Shown here one piece after another: positions 49,028 to 58,492 of a DNA stretch of 64,000 bases. Both the position numbers and the translations under genes were made by a program. The notes beneath the pieces are model-generated. The model was not told where the DNA came from. It worked only from the letters and a program-made list of their open reading frames with translations, and made no database searches. The first letter of the stretch is position 1; each line of letters opens with the position of its first letter. Origin of the DNA: Hydractinia symbiolongicarpus (Eukaryota; Cnidaria; Hydrozoa; Anthoathecata; Hydractiniidae); contig NC_079887.1 of NCBI RefSeq assembly GCF_029227915.1, positions 9,238,001 to 9,302,000 of the forward strand, in the 5' to 3' direction.

Positions 49028-51535
49028 ATGGCTACCTATTTGCTGTGTGTTAGGAGCGAAAGCGAAAGTTCAGACAACAGCCTTGACAGCTTTTTGGTAA
49101 TTTTTTGCTATCTAGAGTGGTCAGAGCAAAATGAATGGAAACAAAAAAGTTGGGACATATGGCAAAAATATTATAAATCAAGGATAACACATGTCTTTTC
49201 TAAGATAGATATTGTTAGTTATGGCACACAGTGTACACACAGACCAGACACATAAAAACTTTTAAAGTGTCGTCATTGAAAAAAAACAAAAAAAAACAAA
49301 CAAACAATATCAAAGCGATATAAACAAACATGGTTTATAGCTAATATACAGCTTGGTGAATAATTACAGTAAAAGTTCAATGATTGAATAAAACATTGGT
49401 GATATGTTTTACAATTTTTACCATTTTTTAGGATATGGAAAATCTGGTCAAAAGAATCGTGAGGGACGAAATGCAGAATAAAGATGACCCTCCAAATAAA
49501 ATAAAAAACAAACAAACAGAGACTCGACTTGGCAGCCTGTTGAAACGTATTCGTGCCTCAAACTCTGCTGATGATGTTAAAAAGGAAGGTAAGGAGAAGC
49601 ATGTTAATGTCAAGTGGAAACGTGCAGATTTGTTAAAAGGTACACACACAACTGTAACGCAAAAACACGGTGGTGGCCACCGCTTTGTTGTTGTTAATGA
49701 TTTCGATACTGTTGAATCAATCAAGGAAAAAGCCATCAACCATTATTTTTCTGAAGGAACAAACTTCTTTGGTGAAAGTCGAAATGATTGTGAAATTACC
49801 ATTAGAGATGCATCTGGTGTTGCGATTGACGAATCACTAACCCTCAAGGACTGCTTGAAAAATCGAGGTGTCTATAAAAGTAAATTTTACTTTGTTTTAC
49901 ACACAAAATATGGTTATTTTGATTCAACCGTATTCGAAACAGATGTGTGTTCTGTAAGTTTTTGTCAAATGGTTGGTGGGATATGTAGAATCTGTTATCC
50001 TTCTGTATATCAGACAATAAGAAACATTGATCCATTAGCAGCATCAACCTCAATTCCCTCATCCAATGACATAGTATTTTCATCGTCTGTAGAACAAAGT
50101 TCAATAATTGAAGCTGATCATGAACCTTCATCTGACCACCAAGGTTATTTTGGTAGTTCAAATGATCTCTTTCAAAATTCTGATCACCAACAAGATGATC
50201 TTTTGAATACAGATTCTGGCACTTCGCAGCATGAACCAACCGCACCTACACCAACTAACGAAGCACCAGTTACAGAAGTGCCAGCCGTACATGCATCAAC
50301 ATCAACCACAGAAGCACCAGCCGCACATGCATCAACCACAGAAACACCAGTTGTACATGCATCGACTACAGAAGCACCAGTTGTACATGCATCAACCACA
50401 GAAACACCAGTCGTATACATGCATCGACTACAGAAGCACCAGTTGTACATGCATCAACCACAGAAGCACCAGTCGTACATGCATCAACCACAGAAACACA
50501 AGCCGTACATGCACCAACCATTGACCTCACAGAGAGTGACATAGAAAAGGAAGTTATTGTTCACCGTACAAATATTCGAGCTGATATGGTGGAAGCATTC
50601 AAAACAATAACAGTACCTCAAAAAATCAAGTTTGTTGTTATAGATGCACGAGGAGAAAAAGAAACTGGTATTGGCATAGGGGTTGATCGTGATATATATT
50701 CTTCTGTTTGGCAGGACATATTAGATGGATTGTGTGTAGGACATACAGAGCGTGTTCCATTTGTACGACATGATTTTTATTTAGATGAATGGAGTTCTAT
50801 TGCTACGATATTGGTGAAAGGGTATTATGACACAAAGTATTTTCCTATGCAACTATGCAAGGCTTTTATTATGTATTGTTTGTTTGGTAGTGTTCAAAAT
50901 GACAATCTAATTCAATCTTTTTTGAATTATTTGACTCCAATGGAGTCGAAGATTGTTGATGATGCCCTCCATGGAAAAAACAATGGTTTATTTGAAGATG
51001 AAGAATTCCTGGATATTTTGGATCGATTTAATTGTAAAAGCCGTGTTACCATAATGAATGTGTGATATTAGAGATCGCACGTCAAGAATTGATACAACGA
51101 TCATATCTTATGGTTTGCTCTTGGACAAAGTCAATGAATGTTTTAAGAGATTTTCAGGAATTTAGCACTTTCAATGACATCAATTTGTTTTACAAAAAAA
51201 TACTTCCAACTAATCGTAAAGTTGTTAAAATACTCAACGCTGAACCAAAAAATGCAGCTGAGAGGGAATGTTTTGATTACCTGAAGCAGTTTATGCGTGG
51301 GTTGGATGAAATCGGACTTAAAACGTTCCTAAGATTTTGTACAGGTTCAGATGTATTGTTGGTAGAAAAATTAAGAGTAGAATTTGTACTGTGTTCAACA
51401 GCAGCTAGGCGCCCGATTGCACACACATGTGCACCTATGTTGGAAATGCCTTCCTTGTATTCTAATTTCTGTGAATTCAGGGCAGAAATGCATAACATCT
51501 TATCTGCATCTAGTTGGAGCATGGACATTATATGA
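49028..51535 (+). pseudogene. HECT-type E3 ubiquitin ligase-like gene, copy 1 (frameshifted)
   Basis: A likely first exon, 49028-49096 (MATYLLCVRSESESS), ends phase 0 at GTAATT. The main exon starts at 49432 after TTTTTTAG. It encodes a basic N-terminal region with a GGGHRFVVV segment, a Cys cluster (FCQMVGGICRICYP), a Pro/Thr-rich repeat linker, and a HECT-like domain with GIGVDRDIYSS, ERVPFVRHDFY and FLRFCTGSD. The end is RRPIAHTCAPMLEMPS, where the Cys of HTC is the expected catalytic residue. A two-base TA insertion at about 50410-50414 and a seven-base deletion at about 51059, judged against copy 2, break the frame twice. The parts are otherwise collinear and conserved, so decay looks recent. 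Confidence 0.75.
50255..50520 (+). repeat. 30-bp coding minisatellite in the HECT-like linker
   Basis: About nine units encoding the ten-residue repeat TEAPVVHAST. Copy 2 lacks it. The frame-breaking TA insertion is inside this array, which suggests slippage. Confidence 0.85.
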
Positions 51536-52105
51536 ATACAAAACATATGGACTTTGAGATTTTTTGTTATCATTATATGTGTGAAATAACTTGAATATAA
51601 GTTTTTTATTTTGTTTATATTTCATGATCAAACGTAAACCGATAGATGAGTATTGAAAATTTTTAGCATATGTTCTCTCCTAAAATAATGTTGACATACA
51701 GTAGGCTCTAGTTCACCTGGTTACTGGTTAACCTGTTTTTTTTTTGCATTTCAAACTGAGGTATACTGATGTTCACAGCTATGTATACAGTTAAAAAGAG
51801 GATTTATATAGCAGGATACATCTGATATAATATGTTATGTTCTATATGTTGCTTGATAGTATGGCACTTTTTGTTTGTATTTTGTTATTTTCAGAGGATC
51901 GATAGTTGTGTTGAAAAAATGCTTTGTAACATTGAAGAACATTGAATTTTTCTTTGAAAGGTATGAAAAATGTCTTTTCAGTAGATATCCTCAGAAAGAA
52001 CTCCACTTGCTGTGATTAACTGTTGAATAAAAAACATATAATGACACAAAAAACCCGGACTTAGAACAAAATAAAGATATACTGAAAAATACTATGTCGG
52101 AAATA

Positions 52106-53365
52106 CTAACTATGTTCGGCAATTTTCTCAAACAGACGCAAATACAAATCAAATCCTTCTATTATAGTTCCTGGGATAGTAAGTCCCTCATCGGTCATAA
52201 TTGTTTGAGCGAATTCTTCAAATTCCGAGGAGAAATCGCGTGGAATTTGATCAGCGTCGATTGAGAACTCATCTACATCATCATTTGATATATTTTGGAT
52301 GTGATCTTCACATTCGTAAAGATGCGGTAAAAAATACATTGTATCAGGTCGACCTGATGGTCCTGCATTTACGCTCTTTGAAATAAGATGTTGGTTCCAC
52401 TCATTACTAATATCTCGCAATTCACGGCGTAAAATACCAATAAAACAGAAGCGAAGACAATCGATTAGAACAGGGTCAGCTGGATCTAATATATCGAGGT
52501 CGATCATATCTTTGAAGAATGCTTGCCACCAACCCATTCTTCCTTGACGTAACTTGGACCAATAAGCCTCGATACGTTGATTGTGTGGTGATCGAACGAT
52601 AGAGAACGAAGTTAAAGCATTTTGGTCACCGATCAAGTCCCGAAGTAATATATGCACTGGTTGAATTAACGAGTGTTCTGTTCCATCATCAGCTTTGATC
52701 TTTTTCGGCACACCTTTTAAATTTTTGATGGCGTCTAAATAAAACTGCGCAATCAGTTCAGGCTTTTTGTTGGACGAAGATACTTCGAGCCAAATAATCC
52801 GTCTGGAGAATCCGTCTATGCACCCGTGTATACAAAATCCGTACGGCTTAAGTTTGTCGTGACCATCTATATGCCAGACGTAGTTTGGTCCGGGACTACA
52901 ATATTTCCTCCTTCGTAATTTTCGTCTTCTTCTTTGCAGCACTCCTTCTGGGTTAATGCTCAAAACGGCTTTTCTTACGTCTTCTCGCCGAACTAGAATA
53001 CCTTCAGTCCGCAAATGAGCCCATAATCGCCTATAACCGATGTTCGATCCGCTCCCAGCGATTTCATCTCTCACTGCATTATGCAATATATCATCGTCTA
53101 CTCGTCGATTAAGCAAAGGTCGTCGAAAAAGCTTCAGTTTTTTCAAGTGCCTTTTAATTGTAGATAAGCTAACTTTTTTTCCATGCCGAGTATTTATAAA
53201 TTCTTTGATTTCTAAGTAAGTGAATCCCTTTTCAAAGTACTTGGATATTAATTCATCTAAAGTAAGATTACCAGTATCATCACTAATACAAGGTAAACTT
53301 GGCAATGACAATGCCATATCAACAGCAAGGCTGCGTGTGAAATGTCTCTCCGTTATTTCCTTCAA
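52106..53365 (-). CDS. IS3-like DDE transposase, copy 1
   Basis: A single open frame of 419 residues. An N-terminal helix-turn-helix (FTYLEIKEFINTRHG to SLSTIKRHLKKL) is followed by the IS3-family style helper region SNIGYRRLWAHLRTEGI and a basic linker. The RNase H-like core has D at about 167 (VWHIDGHDKLKPYG), D at about 226-227 (KADDGTEHSL) and E at about 266 (NQRIEAYWSKLR), all present. A conserved C-terminal domain follows (AGPSGRPDTMYFLPHLYE). Eukaryotic transposases of this kind are filed as IS3EU in repeat collections. It cuts and joins transposon ends in the nucleus. An alternative start is Met17. The open frame and intact triad suggest it may still be active. Confidence 0.88.
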   Translation of the reverse strand: MKEITERHFTRSLAVDMALSLPSLPCISDDTGNLTLDELISKYFEKGFTYLEIKEFINTRHGKKVSLSTIKRHLKKLKLFRRPLLNRRVDDDILHNAVRDEIAGSGSNIGYRRLWAHLRTEGILVRREDVRKAVLSINPEGVLQRRRRKLRRRKYCSPGPNYVWHIDGHDKLKPYGFCIHGCIDGFSRRIIWLEVSSSNKKPELIAQFYLDAIKNLKGVPKKIKADDGTEHSLIQPVHILLRDLIGDQNALTSFSIVRSPHNQRIEAYWSKLRQGRMGWWQAFFKDMIDLDILDPADPVLIDCLRFCFIGILRRELRDISNEWNQHLISKSVNAGPSGRPDTMYFLPHLYECEDHIQNISNDDVDEFSIDADQIPRDFSSEFEEFAQTIMTDEGLTIPGTIIEGFDLYLRLFEKIAEHS

Positions 53366-53499
53366 AAATTTTTTTATTTCTCTTCACAAAAAAAATATAC
53401 TGAAGAGAACACAAATATACTGAAATTCAACACATTAAAAAACGCTGGAAATATTTAAATATGGTGTAGATAAATACAAAAAAAGCTCTGAAGTGAAAT

Positions 53500-53645
53500 A
53501 GAAAATCGGTGAAAATAAGAACTAAAAGGCTGAAGAGAATTAGAAAACTGGTGAAGGGAATTCACAAAATGCAGAAGAGAAATAGAAAACTGGTGAAGGG
53601 AATTCACAAAATGCAGAAGAGAAGTAATAAAAAGCCAAGAAGTGA
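53500..53645. repeat. Right subterminal repeat, copy 1
   Basis: Tandem 42-bp units containing AGAAAACTGGTGAAGGGAAT and CACAAAATGCAGAAGAG, just inside the right terminal repeat. Confidence 0.75.
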
Positions 53646-54011
53646 AGTGACACCTGAGGGCCATCGTATTATCATTTAAGTTTGGTTTATTCTAGATCTA
53701 GATAATGTTATAATTTAAGTTTGGCGTCGTAGTTTGGTTTATTCTTGATCTAGTTAAATACGAGCTCTAAATTGTGTTGTTTATTCTAGGGATAAAAGCT
53801 GACACACTGGGTAGGGGGGGGGGGGGAGATTCATTTAATATTATAGCTATCTTTACTCTCTTCCTGTTCTGCTATGATCAATGCATGGCCATGAGCACTG
53901 TAGCTAGCTAGCTTATGCTTTGCTTTTATATTTTAGCTAATATTGAATAGATAATATTTTATCGATGGATAACGTTTTGCGTAAAACATTCGAACTGAAG
54001 TAAAAGCTGTT

Positions 54012-56239
54012 TTGAATGAGACCAGCAACAACCAGGGAAGTTCCTCAACAGATGATAGCAACCATCCTGTTGGCGATGAAAAAAAAAAGAAAAAAAAGAA
54101 AGTAGAGCACAGGTTGAGTAATTTGTTGTCAAAAATAAGATCCACACCAAAAAAATCAAAACCCCAGTCAAAGAAAGTAAAAAAATTGCAGCTAAAGTAT
54201 GAAAGATATGATTTTGAATCGTGCGACTACAAACTGGTTAAGATGAAGAATGGTGGTGGACCACGGTTTATAGATGTGGAGCATCCCACCCCGATCACTT
54301 TCAGGGAGATAAGACGTCAAGCCACATCTTTGTATTTTGACAATAATCACTGCAATTTTTCTTTTGAACATTTCATTAATTGTGATGTTGAGCTATCTAC
54401 AATTAGTGGTCGAAGTGTTGAAGAAACCGAAAATTTGTGGGACTACATACAAAGAAAAGGTGTTTGTTTATCAAAAACAATATTTATGCTTAGGTCTAAA
54501 TATAATGAAGGACTAGGTGATGAAGATGAAGACGACCTTCCAGCAGTACTTCTAACACCTGTGGATACTTCATCTGCCACTCCAATTGATGATGCTAATG
54601 TCGATAATTTATTATCCAGTTTGAGACCATCGATTAGAAGAAAAATTTGTCACATTTGTCATTGCACATATGTGGGACAGGAATGTCTTATTTGTCTGCA
54701 AAATACAGAGTTCTTTGAAAGTTTGAATGCAGACAAGGAAACTGAAGTGGATACTTTCAGTCTAATGATGCCTGGGACAAGTGGTGTTGATGAATCGAAT
54801 GACATATCAACTCTCACTCCTATTCCAGAATTTTCTGCAAATCATGTTAGTGAATCTGAATCAACTTCACCAAATGACATTTCAATTATAAATCCAACTG
54901 TTGAAGAATTACGGCAGCAACGCCTTGATCATTTTATGCAACAGTCAGCCAATCAACAATCCCTTTTGTTATGTGCCCATGCAGAAGTTCATCGTATGAA
55001 CTTGAAAGATGATATGATGAAGCTCTTCATGGAAGCTCAAGTAATTATTTTAAATTATATATCTCATCCTTTTTTTGTTCTATATTGCAGTGATGACAAA
55101 TAAGAAGTATATAGTCATGAACAGTCATATGAAGACTGTGTTTTAATAAAATGAATAAGTGTATATCCCTTAACAAGAAATATTCTCTTGGTTGGGCAAG
55201 TTGGGTGTTTTTGTTGAGTGTGTATGAAATGTGTGCAATCTACAAAATTTTATTTGCACAAAAATTTACCCTTTTGTGGTATAATAATGTGACAATTTCT
55301 TTTTAGCCCAGTAGAAGAATCAGTTATGTGTGGATTGACTCACGTGGGAACAAAGAAGCGGGTATCGGATCAGGAGTAGCACGCGATGTGTATTCAACTT
55401 TTTGGAAGGAAGTTTCAAATTCATTTTTGATAGGTGAAAAAGAGCGTGTCCCCTTCATTCGACATGATATGTACAAGGAAGAATGGAGATCAATAGGAAA
55501 TATTATTGTGAAAGGTTTCAAAGACACTGGGTATTTTCCGATCAATATTAGCAAAGTCTTTGTTTATTTTTGCATACTTGGAAAAATCATAGAAAGGGAA
55601 CTGATTCCTTCATTTCTGAATTATCTTTCAAGTGACGAATCACAATTGGTAGAGCAAGCTCTTGCGAAGAATGCTACAACTTTGGAAAGTGACGAGTTTG
55701 TTGATTTTCTTGACCAGTTTAACTGCAGGAGTAAAGTAACTATAGAAAATGTGAAGAATGTTGTATTTGAGATAGCTCGTCAAGAGTTAATCCAAAAACC
55801 TCACCTGATAGCGACTTCATGGCAAGAATGTTTTCAAGAATTGCGCTCTGAACCTGAGTTTAGCACAATTGATTCTGTAAAGCAATTTTATGACGAAAAA
55901 GTACCTTCGACAAAAAAAGTTATTGCATTGTTCAAACATTGTGTTCCTGAAGATAATTCACAAAGAGATTCGTTTAGTTTCCTGAAGCGGTATATACGTG
56001 GTTTAGAGTTGACCATGTTGAAGAAATTCATGCAATTTTTGACCGGTTCTGATATTTTGACAGTCAACAAAATAGATATTGATTTTATTAAACCTGAAAG
56101 CGTATTTTCAAGAAGACCAATTGCTCACACTTGTGGTCCATGCCTTGAACTGCCAAGTACATACAACAGCTTTTGTGAACTGCGTGAGGAATTTCACAAG
56201 ATACTCCAGCAGGGGGATTGGGAGATGGATATTATGTAA
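54012..56239 (+). CDS. HECT-type E3 ubiquitin ligase-like protein, copy 2
   Basis: Two exons, 54012-55040 and 55307-56239, join phase 0 (CAA-GTAATT ... TTTTTAG-CCC) to give 653 residues. A Lys-rich N-terminus leads to HRLSNLLSKIRS, a GGGPRFIDV segment, a Cys/His cluster (ICHICHCTYVGQECLICL) that could bind zinc, and an acidic Ser/Thr linker. The HECT-like domain follows (GIGSGVARDVYST, ERVPFIRHDMY, KKFMQFLTGSD), ending RRPIAHTCGPCLELPS with the predicted thioester Cys. HECT ligases accept ubiquitin on that Cys and pass it to substrate. Similar proteins are often labelled G2/M-specific E3-like in fish and cnidarians. A start at 53965 would fit copy 1 better but needs a one-base frameshift at about 53995. 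Its place inside the transposon suggests it serves the element. Confidence 0.82.
55041..55306 (+). other. Intron present only in copy 2
   Basis: A 266-bp GT-AG intron lies between MEAQ and PSRRISYVW. The homologous site in copy 1 (MVEAFKTITVPQ) is uninterrupted coding sequence. Confidence 0.8.
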
Positions 56240-56922
56240 TTACTTGTGTTTATAGTATATATAAGATGAAATGCTGGTGGCAATTCTGTTCTGATATTAT
56301 GTTTGTTTATATTATTGATGCCTATTTTTGTTTTTTAAACTTTCTACATTTTTGATAGGGCTTGGTTTAGATTAAAAAAGTTTTAGAATTCATGCATCGG
56401 ATGTGACTTCTATTTGAAAATTATATTTACTTGTTTCAGATGTTGTTTTTGTTCTAGCAATTTTGTTAATGTATATAGCCCCACATGAAAATAATTCAGT
56501 TGTCTCTGTGGAAATCAATTGATATCCCCATTGCACATATTCCCAAATTTCTTCAACTTCGTTCCGGGGGCATTTTGCCTTTGTGATAAATTTGATAGCA
56601 GTGGAAATAATTGGCTGCTCTTAATAACGGCTCAGGGGCCAAGATACCCTGGGACAAGGATAAAATTTCTTCTTTTTTTATTCAACATAACAACTGAGTG
56701 TGAGATATGAAATATATATGAGTATTTTCTATATTTTATTTCTATTTTTATTTTCAACCATTGTATATATACATTGTAGATTGTTTTTAACATCATTAAT
56801 TATTTGCTACCACTTAATAATTTTGTCATTGTTAGATTCTATACCTCTCCATGTATGCAACATAAAAACGTAACAATGTTACAAATAATTGCTTAGTGCT
56901 CTGAACTTATTTTTATAGACTA

Positions 56923-58098
56923 TCAGGAAAAATGTGCTATTTTTTCGAGTAAATAAATGTACAGATTCAAGGCCTCTTCAGGGTTAACAGGACGATTTAA
57001 TCCGTCTCTTGCAAGAAAATACTCTGCGAATTCTGTAAATTCGCTTGAAACATCTAACACGTTGTTTTCGACCACAGGAAAAAACTCATCGACTTCTTCT
57101 TGATCAACTTGTTGTAAAAAGTTTTCTGCCTCATATAAATGAGGGAGATGAAACATACAGTTTGGACGGCCACTAGGACCATTGTTTCGACTTTTAGAAA
57201 TTATGTGCGAATTCCAGTGTGACATGATTGAGCACAAATCTTTTCGAATTAATGGCATGAAACAAAAGCGAATGCAGTCGAGTAATACCGGATCTAATGT
57301 GTCAAGCATATCGAGGTCAGCTAAATCTGCAAAAAAGCGCTTCCACCAACCAATTTTGTCCCTTTGTAACATAGCCCAGTATGATTCAATTCTTTGATTT
57401 TGTGGTGAACTTATTCTACTAAAACTGTCATTCACATTTTGTCCTCCTGATAACGATCTAAGGTAAATATGCATAGGCTCGATTAGTGAGTGCTTGGTAC
57501 CGTCATCTGCTTTTATCGTCAGTGGCACTCCCTTTAATTTAGAGACAGCTTCGAGATAAAATCCTGCAACCACCTCTGGAAGTTTATTGCTTGCTCCAAC
57601 TTCCAGCCAAATAAGCTTCCTAGAAAAGCCGTCTATGCATCCATGAATACTGAATCCATAGGGTTTAAGCTTATCATGACCGTCAATGTGCCCCGCAAAA
57701 TTTGGACCGGGAGATCTGCATTTGCGGCGGTGAAGTCTTTTTCGTCGTCGTAAGTCAACACCTGTTGGGTCGAGTAGCTTCATAAACTTTCTCACATCTT
57801 CCCTTCTACATGCAATGCCTTTTGAAATCAAAATTCTATGAATTCTACGATACCCCACTCCTGCACCACTTCCGCTCAGTTCATCTCTAACAGCTTCCCT
57901 AACCGTCATACGAGGACTTCTGTTATTTGATAGAGGTCTTTTGCGTAATCCAAAATAACGTAACCATCTTTTAACAGTCGACAAGCTTACTTCATAGTTA
58001 TGTTGTATCCTGAGAAATTCAATAATTTCAGTGTATGTCAGCCCTTCGTTGAAATACTTTACCACTACTGTTTTTATCTCATCTGGAACCGTCGCCAT
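56923..58098 (-). CDS. IS3-like DDE transposase, copy 2
   Basis: A single open frame of 391 residues, homologous throughout to the copy 1 transposase. It has the HTH region (LTYTEIIEFLRIQH to SLSTVKRWLRYF), GVGYRRIHRILISKGI, a basic linker, and the core D (HIDGHDKLKPYG), D (KADDGTKHSL) and E (NQRIESYWAML), then SGRPNCMFHLPHLYE. The Trp before HIDG in copy 1 is Gly here (FAGHIDG), next to the first catalytic Asp. Conservation in only two copies does not show whether this matters. It faces the HECT-like gene tail-to-tail, with a 683-bp gap between stops. Confidence 0.87.
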   Translation of the reverse strand: MATVPDEIKTVVVKYFNEGLTYTEIIEFLRIQHNYEVSLSTVKRWLRYFGLRKRPLSNNRSPRMTVREAVRDELSGSGAGVGYRRIHRILISKGIACRREDVRKFMKLLDPTGVDLRRRKRLHRRKCRSPGPNFAGHIDGHDKLKPYGFSIHGCIDGFSRKLIWLEVGASNKLPEVVAGFYLEAVSKLKGVPLTIKADDGTKHSLIEPMHIYLRSLSGGQNVNDSFSRISSPQNQRIESYWAMLQRDKIGWWKRFFADLADLDMLDTLDPVLLDCIRFCFMPLIRKDLCSIMSHWNSHIISKSRNNGPSGRPNCMFHLPHLYEAENFLQQVDQEEVDEFFPVVENNVLDVSSEFTEFAEYFLARDGLNRPVNPEEALNLYIYLLEKIAHFS

Positions 58099-58149
58099 GT
58101 TTGAATGTTGTCATGAGACAATAAAAAAAGTGCTTGGAGTGAATTTTTA

Positions 58150-58330
58150 TGTAAGTAAAAAAAAGCGAGAAGTGAAAAAAAAAGCTGGAAGTGAAAAAAA
58201 AAGCGGGAAGTGAAAAAAAAGCGGGAAGTGAAAAAAAAAGCGGGAAGTGAAAAAAAAGTAGCGGGAAGTAAAAAAAAATTAGCGGGAAGTAAAAAAAAAA
58301 TCGGGAAGTAAAAAAATTTGGTGAGAAGTG
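58150..58330. repeat. Right subterminal repeat array, copy 2
   Basis: About nine units of 17-20 bp, like GCGGGAAGTGAAAAAAAA, directly inside the right terminal repeat. The sequence differs from the copy 1 array, but position and purine-rich style are the same. Confidence 0.85.
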
Positions 58331-58492
58331 TATGACCCTTCAGGGCCATCGTAAGTTCCACATAAGAGAAAGTTTGGGACAGAAAAAGTTACAAAACAGG
58401 TCAGTGTTTGATAGAGATTGGAAATAAAACTACGGGGCAGCCCTTTCCTCCTCTTCCCACTCCATCTCCTCCCTCTCCCCCTACCCCTATCA

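Larger units (their letters stand above)
48602..53666. mobile_element. IS3-like (IS3EU-type) DNA transposon with HECT-like gene, copy 1
   Basis: The ends are perfect inverted repeats of at least 29 bp starting CGATGGCCCTCAGGTGTCAC, with TA on both outer flanks. The element is 5065 bp. It holds a HECT-like gene on the plus strand (49028-51535) and a DDE transposase on the minus strand (52106-53365), tail-to-tail. Both subterminal regions contain repeated CCCTTCA/TGAAGGG motifs in inverted orientation, candidate transposase-binding sites. The transposase is of the IS3-related eukaryotic type. Whether the TA is target duplication or part of the terminus cannot be settled from one copy. Confidence 0.88.
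53667..58351. mobile_element. IS3-like transposon with HECT-like gene, copy 2 (left end missing)
   Basis: It abuts copy 1 and has the same gene order. The right end is GGGCCATCG at 58343-58351, followed by TA, with the terminal repeat starting CGATGGCCCTGAAGGGTCAT when read inward. No matching left terminal repeat was found between 53667 and the gene. There are only 345 bp before the first ATG, against 833 bp in copy 1, so the left end is deleted or was replaced. The two copies are well diverged in both proteins, so this is not a recent tandem duplication. Confidence 0.75.

Noticed and set aside
49435-49739. Minus-strand frame opposite the HECT-like gene
   Set aside because: Shadow of the plus-strand coding sequence.
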